64,000 bases of DNA from Przewalskia tangutica (Eukaryota; Streptophyta; Magnoliopsida; Solanales; Solanaceae), in assembly GCA_029844215.1 (NCBI GenBank), contig CM056723.1, positions 84,250,790-84,314,789 on the forward strand, read 5' to 3'. Under the pieces are notes generated by a model. That model saw only the letters and a list, made by a program, of their open reading frames with translations. It searched no databases and was not told the origin of the DNA. A program made the position numbers and the translations under genes. Of the stretch, positions 57,201 to 64,000 are shown in pieces; the first letter of the stretch is position 1, and each line of letters begins with the position of its first letter.

Positions 57201-60108
57201 TGTCACGACCCGATCCCGGGCCCGTGACTGGTGTCTTACCCCGGGCACCCTAGTGATACAACATCAGAGAAAAACCAGCGGAATATAAAACTTAAACAAG
57301 AAACAAGATATATGATCATAAAACAGGCCAGCCAAATGGTTACCTTCCAATAAAATATATATAAACAACTCTTTCAAAACGAACAGTTTAATCCTTTTTT
57401 TACAAACCCTGCCCACAACATCAATCGTGTTCGCATCATGGCCGCATGCCCCCGGAATTCTGCATCGGTGTAGACATGTCCATGATGCAACACTAATAAC
57501 AATGCCCCATGGCCACATGCCCCCGAAATTCTGCATCGGTGTAGACACGTCCAGGTGATATTAACAACAATAATAACAATGCCCCATGGCCACATGCCCC
57601 GAATGCAGACGGCAGACACGTCCAAGTGACATTATCAACAATAATACTGGGTGATTAACCCCGCCGCATGGCCACACGCCCCCGGAATTCTGCATTGGTG
57701 TAGACATGTCCATGTAACCACAATAACAATATATCAGGTAATCAACCATGCCGCATGGCCACATGCCCCGACTGCAGACGGCAGACATGTCCATGTGACA
57801 TCAACAACAATATACCGCACAACCAGGCTATCACAAACAAGCTCAAGCAAATTACCATACTTCTAGACTTTTATAAAAAGATCCACTCCTTCCCAAGAAG
57901 TCACCTGATATAAACACTTGCACAACAAAGGCTATCACAGCAAGCATAGGCGAGTTACACAACAACAAGCATAGGCAAGTTACACACAACTCAAGGTACT
58001 TCCATTTTATATCAAAGTCCGGGTTTTAACCCTAAAGTACTACGTACATTAAATTCCTTTTTAAGAGATCCATTCCTTTCACAAAAGTCACATAATACCC
58101 GTAGTATAGAGTGACTATCTTTTTAAGTAAACCAAAATACTTCCCTTTGTAAAATCGAGTAACAACATTATTTTCCAAACGTTCAAGTTTGCCTAATTTC
58201 AAATGCTCCAGTTTCTTATTTTAAAAAGGTTTCATAACTCATAGTCTTAATCTCTTTTAAAACAATTGAGTAACATATGTCTTGTACGTGAGCCGTTTAT
58301 TCTTGTTTACAACAATCTTGTTACTGACCATGATCTAGGAAATGTAATACAATTTTGTCTTATCTTAGCTTCTATGCAGATGGAGGTTTCATCGGTTTTA
58401 ATAACAATTAGTTAATTGTCAATACACCTTCCATTATTAGCGTTGTGGTTTGCTCGACACTTATTCTCATTTCAAACCAAGAAACATTATTCTTTTTAAA
58501 ACCAAGTACTCATTACTCGCGAACGAGGTTTCACAACACATTTAACAAAATGTTAATAACCATGTAAAACAAGTTAAGTCTCTTATCTTTCAAGATCAAG
58601 TCTCTTAACTTCTACAATCAACAAACCAATCTTTTACCTACATAGAGTCGTTATAAATAACTTCCCATAAAGCTATTATAACACCCTATGTTTTAAACCA
58701 ACCAACTCATTTAAAACATGTACGTCTAACGTACTACATAGTTTACAAAGCATAATTCTAGAAGGATAGAAAGAGGTTAACATACCGCGACGATTATCGA
58801 CAATAAGCAAAACGCTCACAAGATCAGAATCGCTAGCCTTTTCCACTCCTCAAGTAGAATACGCTACTCGTAGTACTTCCACCTATACGGCCACAAACGT
58901 CTTTTAACTTCTAACAGCACGGTATCATATTCTACGTAAAATTCGCAAAGACCTCCCCGCAACAAACAGCGTAAATCTCCTCTCTATCGAGGCCGCTACC
59001 AAGCCAACCAGTGGGGTTTGCACGCCTAACCGGACGTGTACAATTCTACAACACAAAGAATGCTATTTAAGTCCATGTAATACACCCCATGTAATTACTG
59101 CTTTTCTTCTTTAAATTCAGCTTAAGTCAAAAGACATCACGCAAGCTATGTTGATTCTATATATAGTATACTTCAACTATATAATCCTACAACATGTAAT
59201 CTCCAATTACAATAAGGGGACAAGAATATTTACCTCGACAAGCCCAAAATTATTCATGTTATAATGTCGATCCTGAGCAAGGTTTAGCTCCAGCTCCGTG
59301 GCGCCCAATCCGCTCCAAACAACCCTTAAGTTCTAACCAACTTCTACTTAAATACTCCAACTCGCTATGAAGATTTCCTTAGGGTTTCGGTTTGAGACTA
59401 AAAGGACAAAAGGTAGTATTTCCTGCTCTACGATAGAGGTAACTTTTGAAATACAACAAGGTAAAGGCTAAGGTATTTTGGGCATTATAACAATACTTGG
59501 AAGACAACTTTCTACCAAGGGGAGTACCTCTCGGCCACACCACTAGGAGGAGGAACCTCCCGCCACAAGGCCACTCAAAGGGGAGGGGAAGGCTTGGGAC
59601 GAGAACAATAAGAGGAGAGGGAAGGATTGCAAGACTTAGAACACATTTGGATGATGAAGTCTTCAACAAAGGAGGGTATTTATAGGGAGCGAGGGCCAAC
59701 CAATGGACAAGATCAAGCCATGTGCAAGGCAAGTGTAAGGCCTTGATCAAGCCAAGTGCACCCTAACCCCTACTCCACAAAACAAGCCACAAAACATTGC
59801 ACATAACATTGCACAAAACAAGGCCACAACAAGGCACCAATCGGCCAAGGCCAAACCGCTTCTGGCGTCCACGAGGTGACAAGTGTCACCCTCTCGTTGG
59901 CCCAAAAATGTTCCGTCGCTCGGAAAAATCCGCAAAAATACAAAACGACATAGCCGGAATTTTCCCTACGCAAGCTCTGTAAAACGTTTCGTCGAAAAAC
60001 GACTCTAATCGGGTGTTGTGCACAATTTCGAACCTATGCCAAACTTTAAGTCTCAAATTTTCGTACGTACGTCCTTACGTATATACTCAGGAAATACGGG
60101 GTATAACA
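57201..60108 (-). repeat. solo LTR inside the LTR of G (2.91 kb)
   Basis: Minus orientation, TGTTATACCCCG at 60108 to TCGTGACA at 57201, flanked by GCAAG at 57196-57200 and 60109-60113. Its termini are of the TGTTATACC type seen in the plus-strand elements. It has a tandem block (57420-57800), TATA at 59677-59684 and a dyad at 59873-59893. Confidence 0.95.
57420..57800 (-). repeat. tandem block, five units of 71-87 bp
   Basis: CATGGCC followed by ACATGCCCCCGGAATTCTGC recurs at 57437, 57508, 57585, 57667 and 57754. The spacing grows because of ACAACAATAATAAC-type insertions between units. Read on the minus strand, the core (GACATGTCTACACCGATGC) is related to the 70-bp unit of element 0. Confidence 0.85.
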
Positions 60109-62408
60109 GCAAGGGTCGTATGGACCCGCATGAGGTAACTTCCTCACATAGACTGTATCCGTCCGCATAGGTCGTGTGGACCCGTATGAGGTATTCCTCT
60201 CATAGGACTATTTCACACGCACAGGACTATTTCACCCTCTTAGGCCCGGTGGGCCCGCATCATGGGTAGCAAATCCATGGAATTTGTAGAAACCCGGGGC
60301 TTTACCCCGTAAGAATAACATAAGCGCTACCAGCTTATCCTAACATAACATAAGCGCTACCGACTTATCATACACAACAAAAGCACTACCGGCTTATCAT
60401 ATATAACATAAGCAAGTTAAGGAATCCCCCTAACTTCTTATTATTCTTATTCAGATACACTCTCATTTTAGTTTACTTAAGGCACTAACATGTCATTATA
60501 AAAGTCGAGAATTTAACCCAAAGTACTACGTACTTCTAATATTTAAAAATTACTCATTTTCATATAAAAACTTCCAAGATACTAATAACCGTAGTATCAA
60601 GTCATATCTACTTTTCAAGACAAGTCACAATACCTTTTTAGAAATATATTTAGGCTTCTAAATCAAGTGACTTCTTTCTTTTAAAACCTTAAGCAATTGA
60701 TGCCTTAAAATCAATTTGCCTTTCATTATTTCAAGTCATTTATCATACTTACATTACTTAGAGTAAACCACTCTTTTTAACTTTCCATAAAGCTATTATA
60801 ACCAACTTCCCATAAAGCCGTTATACTAGCTTTATACCTTAGACAATTACATTCTTCTTTATAACCAAGAGACTTAAACTTTCACTTTTAGAAACTAAGA
60901 TATCCTTAATATTTTTAAACAAGTGAGTTAATTCCCTAACTCAACCAACTTGGACATTCTTAAAAATGAGCCAAGGATATCAAATGGACTAGATTGTCAA
61001 AATATCGTACGTCTACCGTACTATATGTTTACAACTATTCATGCTCAAGAGATAAGAAAGTTCCACATACCTCTTCGGTTCAATCCACTTGCCAAGTCCA
61101 ATATGCCGTACATAGTATGTCAACATATAATGACCACTATTAACTTCTAACATCAAACGTAGAATATTCTAAGTGCAAAGTCACTATATTCTACGGAAAA
61201 TCGGACAACACTTCCTTTGTTTCTACATACTTTTCCACCTTTTTCAAGGCCCGAATTCAATAACCAGACACGCCACATTTAAGGCTCAACAATGTAGTTA
61301 ACAATAGGGGATTACACGCCTACAAGACGTGTAAAATTCCGCCCCACAATTGATATCTAACTAGTCCAAAAGACAAAGCCACATTCGGCAATTTGAGGGA
61401 CAACAATACATAGTCTTTTCCAATTCCTTTTCAAACCAAGTTGTTTAGTACAACATGTTATAAAGCCACAATCGATTATAACAACTATAATCTTCAAGTA
61501 GGTAACATGCGACGATTCTAATATCGACCAAAATGTATTTCAATTTCAAATGGCTCAACATGTCATTTCGGATTTTAGGCTTCAAATATCCATAACACTT
61601 ATCAATCTTTAATACATATTCTTCATGCTAGTCAAAAAGTAAGGCTACAACAATATGTAATCTTATACACTTAAGAGAACAAGATTGTTACCTTAGTGAG
61701 CCTTAATCCACTTCAAGATCCGAAGTCGATCCCTAGAAACTTATAGCCTCTCTTTGAAACTCCAATCCGCCACTTGAAGCCCTTAGAAGATCACAAACAA
61801 CTTTCCTTTATTTCCCAATCCAAACCTAGGAAAGTGACTAGGTTTTCACCTTGCGACTAATACGAAAACGCCACTTTTCTGGGATCTTTCTATTGAGTTA
61901 CCCTTACAATACCCTTAGGAACCTTGGTTTAAAGTATGGGGATTATTGGACAACAATTGAATTTTTTTTCTCTTGGAACCCTAGCAATGCCGAGAGCTTT
62001 CTCTTGTGTTCATCAAGTTTTTCTTGAAAATTTGCTAAGTGTAGAGCCTTGTCTTACACTAGTATGTTTAAATAACACAAAAGAGGGTCAAGATTAAAAC
62101 AAATGGGTGGCTTTGATGCATTTCACAAGGATCAAGCCAAGTGGCCTTTGACTTAGTCAATATTATCAAGCTCTAGCTTAAGCAAGACTTGGTCATCTTC
62201 AATTATGGTCAAATGGCCATTTTATCCATGTCAATTTCGTCCAAGACCACTAAGGGGGGTGACACGTGTCGCCCTCCCGTTCGTCGCAATATTTCGTTTT
62301 ACGACATTTTCATAATTCCTATAAATTTTTACTAGTCTCAAATCTTAACACTTTTGAGTTCTTACGTACGTTCTTATAAACATGTCCTAGAATTTACGGG
62401 GTGTAACA
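60109..62408 (-). repeat. 3' LTR of element G, segment 3
   Basis: Starts with the GCAAG duplication and continues the LTR to its start TGTTACACCCCG at 62408, next to a purine tract. CCCGCATGAGGT repeats (60115-60260), AAGCACTACCGGCTTATCAT repeats (60310-60415) and a G-box dyad around 62257-62274 are present. Confidence 0.92.
62257..62274 (-). promoter_or_regulatory. U3 dyad of G LTR with G-box core
   Basis: GGGTGACACGTGTCGCCC, near-perfect palindrome around CACGTG. Confidence 0.65.
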
Positions 62409-62421
62409 TTCTCCCCCCCTT
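62409..62421 (-). other. polypurine tract of G
   Basis: The minus strand reads AAGGGGGGGAGAA against the LTR start. GAACATTCGGGGACGAATGTTTC just upstream is the same self-complementary segment that precedes the tract in the array and D (GAACATTCGGGACGAATGTT). Confidence 0.85.
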
Positions 62422-63479
62422 AGAAACATTCGTCCCCGAATGTTCTTTTGGGGTCAATCTTATGGATAGCGACATAGTCTCCTTTTACAATCACAATTTA
62501 GGGGGGGAGATTTTCTTGATCTCGCCAAGTAGTAACCCAATTATTCTCTCCCAACTCGTAGAGCTTATAGCCAAGTGTTCAACCTCAATTCATGGTATTA
62601 CATAATCCAATGACTTGTCAAGATTCCTTATCGTTTGAGTGTCTACTCGTCTTTCCTTTATAAGTTATTTTCAAGTTGTCCTGGGGTCCCTCACCCCTCC
62701 GTATTTTCTTACTATCTTTCTCGTCAGTACAGGTGTTACCACATTTCCTCGAAGTGTTCTTACTGCCCATCATCTACTAATGGTCTTTACACTAGTCTGG
62801 GGTAATCATATCTCGTGCAACTTACATAACCATAGTTGTATTCTCTTTTATCATTCTGGTCATAACCTTACCTTATGCTTATCATTAGCAAAAGTATTTC
62901 TATCTTGATCTATAATCGTACAGTTTCATACATGCGTATTACCTGTATTTATATCCTTACTACACTTCCTCGACCATTTCGTAACGTCGTTCACAATTAC
63001 CCCAACACAAAACTTTTCCCACGGTTATCTAAAACTGTAACCTATGGCATGACGATACTGAAGACCTTACCAGTCTCATATCCTTCGTCTAAAAACATGG
63101 GTACACATCACCCCATAATACGTAAAACTATCCTTTTACATGGGGGAGAGAACTTATCTCCCTTACAAAATCTTAATCATCAAGCGCCACTTTATAATCG
63201 TACATATTTTCAAAACCTACCAACGATGTCTTTTGTTTTCCGTAGGCAGCACTCGTACTTATCTTATTCTTGCTTGCGCGCTATCCTGAACTTATCCGGA
63301 AGGTCGTGGCCTTGACCGCCACACCAACCCAACTCCAAGTACCCCCAAGGGAACTTAAATAAACTCCTCCAAATTCAAATATTACTTACCTTCTGCATCG
63401 ATTTACCTCAAATGAATGAGTCACACAGACTTATCAAAAACAATGATGCCAAAGAAGGAAGGATAATTCACTGGTTACC

Positions 63480-63653
63480 ACTACTTCTCTTCCTTTCCAC
63501 TCGATAACCGGCTTACCGGAAAACTGGAATCGAGCCAATCTCTCTCTGCAGTCAATGTTGACATAATAAGAGGCCAGCTAGCCCGTACTCATAATGACCT
63601 AAACATCTGTCATAACAGCTCTGCTAGATCTGCTAGGGTCCAACGACTGTATC
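63480..63653 (-). pseudogene. protease remnant of element G
   Basis: Minus-strand scraps include DCRERLARFQFSGKPVIEW, matching CRERLVRFWFPGEPVIEW of C. The upstream part is cut by J. Confidence 0.75.
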
Positions 63654-64000
63654 TGTCACGACCCGACCCCGGGACCGCGACTGGTGCCCTACCTGGGCAC
63701 CCTTACATGTAAACATCAGAGAAAATCAGCGGAACATACATGAAACTTAAAAATAAAACATCGTAAGTAAAACAACAGGTTAGCCGATAGGGCTACCTTC
63801 CTGAACATATATAAAAACAACCGAAGCAGTTGCCTCCTTTCTTTTTACAAACTTACCCACCATATGTGACTACAGACCTCTAAGAGTTTAGACATAACAA
63901 CTGTGGCGGGACAAGGCCCCGCCGTACCCCTGAATAAACATAAACGTGACAACTCCGGAACACTGGAGCCATCTTAACTTGCCAACCGATCCTAAGCTCG
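63654..64000 (-). repeat. LTR of element J, cut by the window end
   Basis: Begins (minus-strand end) TCGTGACA at 63654 and matches the first 350 bp of the LTR of F (44286 onwards). No primer site precedes it; it directly interrupts protease sequence. GTATC at 63649-63653 is the candidate target duplication. Confidence 0.88.

Larger units (their letters stand above)
62409..63653 (-). mobile_element. internal region of element G, 3' part
   Basis: Read leftwards: a protease remnant (63480-63653), block X (about 62470-63475) and a purine tract AAGGGGGGGAGAA at 62409-62421. In G, block X runs straight to the purine tract, whereas in F it is followed by RNase H. Element J interrupts the protease at 63653. 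I see no gag, RT or integrase. Confidence 0.8.

Noticed and set aside
62875..63315. 146-codon plus-strand frame in block X of G.
   Set aside because: Opposite to the element's orientation and not open in the homologous part of F.
1..64000. Search for tRNA, rRNA, host genes, Helitron or DNA-transposon termini.
   Set aside because: Apart from the retroelement parts listed, I found no supporting signal on either strand; this was by eye and cannot exclude small features.

Overview
The window reads as plant nuclear heterochromatin made entirely of nested Ty3/gypsy-type LTR retrotransposons. I see no host gene, tRNA or rRNA gene. The best coding piece (8268-9650, minus strand) joins a retroviral-type protease to a reverse transcriptase with an FIDDI active site. 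Its wording is the Tekay/Del chromovirus type common in large asterid genomes. Solanaceae is my best guess, from family resemblance only.

The LTRs are very long (about 2.6-3.7 kb) and make up most of the DNA. All begin TGTTAYACCCC or a close variant and end TCGTGACA. Where an internal region follows, it starts with an initiator-Met tRNA primer site (TGGTATCAGAGC or a damaged form) and ends with a purine tract.

Nesting, from outside in (inner element position; target duplication): F (minus, 41895-46987, continuing on both sides) holds C (minus; 5' LTR 39254-41894, gag 38272-39044 and 9938 leftwards, protease-RT 8268-9650). C is broken by B (5' LTR 5106-8267) in its RT and by D (9938-38271; CTACT) in its gag. 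B is broken by element 0 (ends at 4099). D's 3' LTR is broken by a tandem gag-only array (10337-25821; CCTGC) and by a solo LTR (27318-30571; CATAC). F's 5' LTR is broken at 46988 by G. G's 3' LTR (46988-62408) holds element E (47460-57021; AAAAT) and a solo LTR (57201-60108; GCAAG). G's internal region holds the edge of a last element, J (63654 to the window end).

Three non-autonomous designs appear with the coding element C: gag only (element 0 and the array), gag plus an integrase tail (D, E), and gag-less with a protease scrap and an unexplained 1-kb block (B, F, G). All presumably depend on a C-like relative for enzymes. They share a U3 dyad, a leader hairpin and a dispersed quasi-palindrome.

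The most notable points are the LTR-int-LTR-int-LTR array inside one target duplication, the covarying leader hairpin, the universal U3 dyad, and a systematic CTG-to-TCG / CAG-to-CG(A) discrepancy between copies. The last looks like a long-read base-calling artefact at methylated CHG sites, so many broken frames here may not be real.
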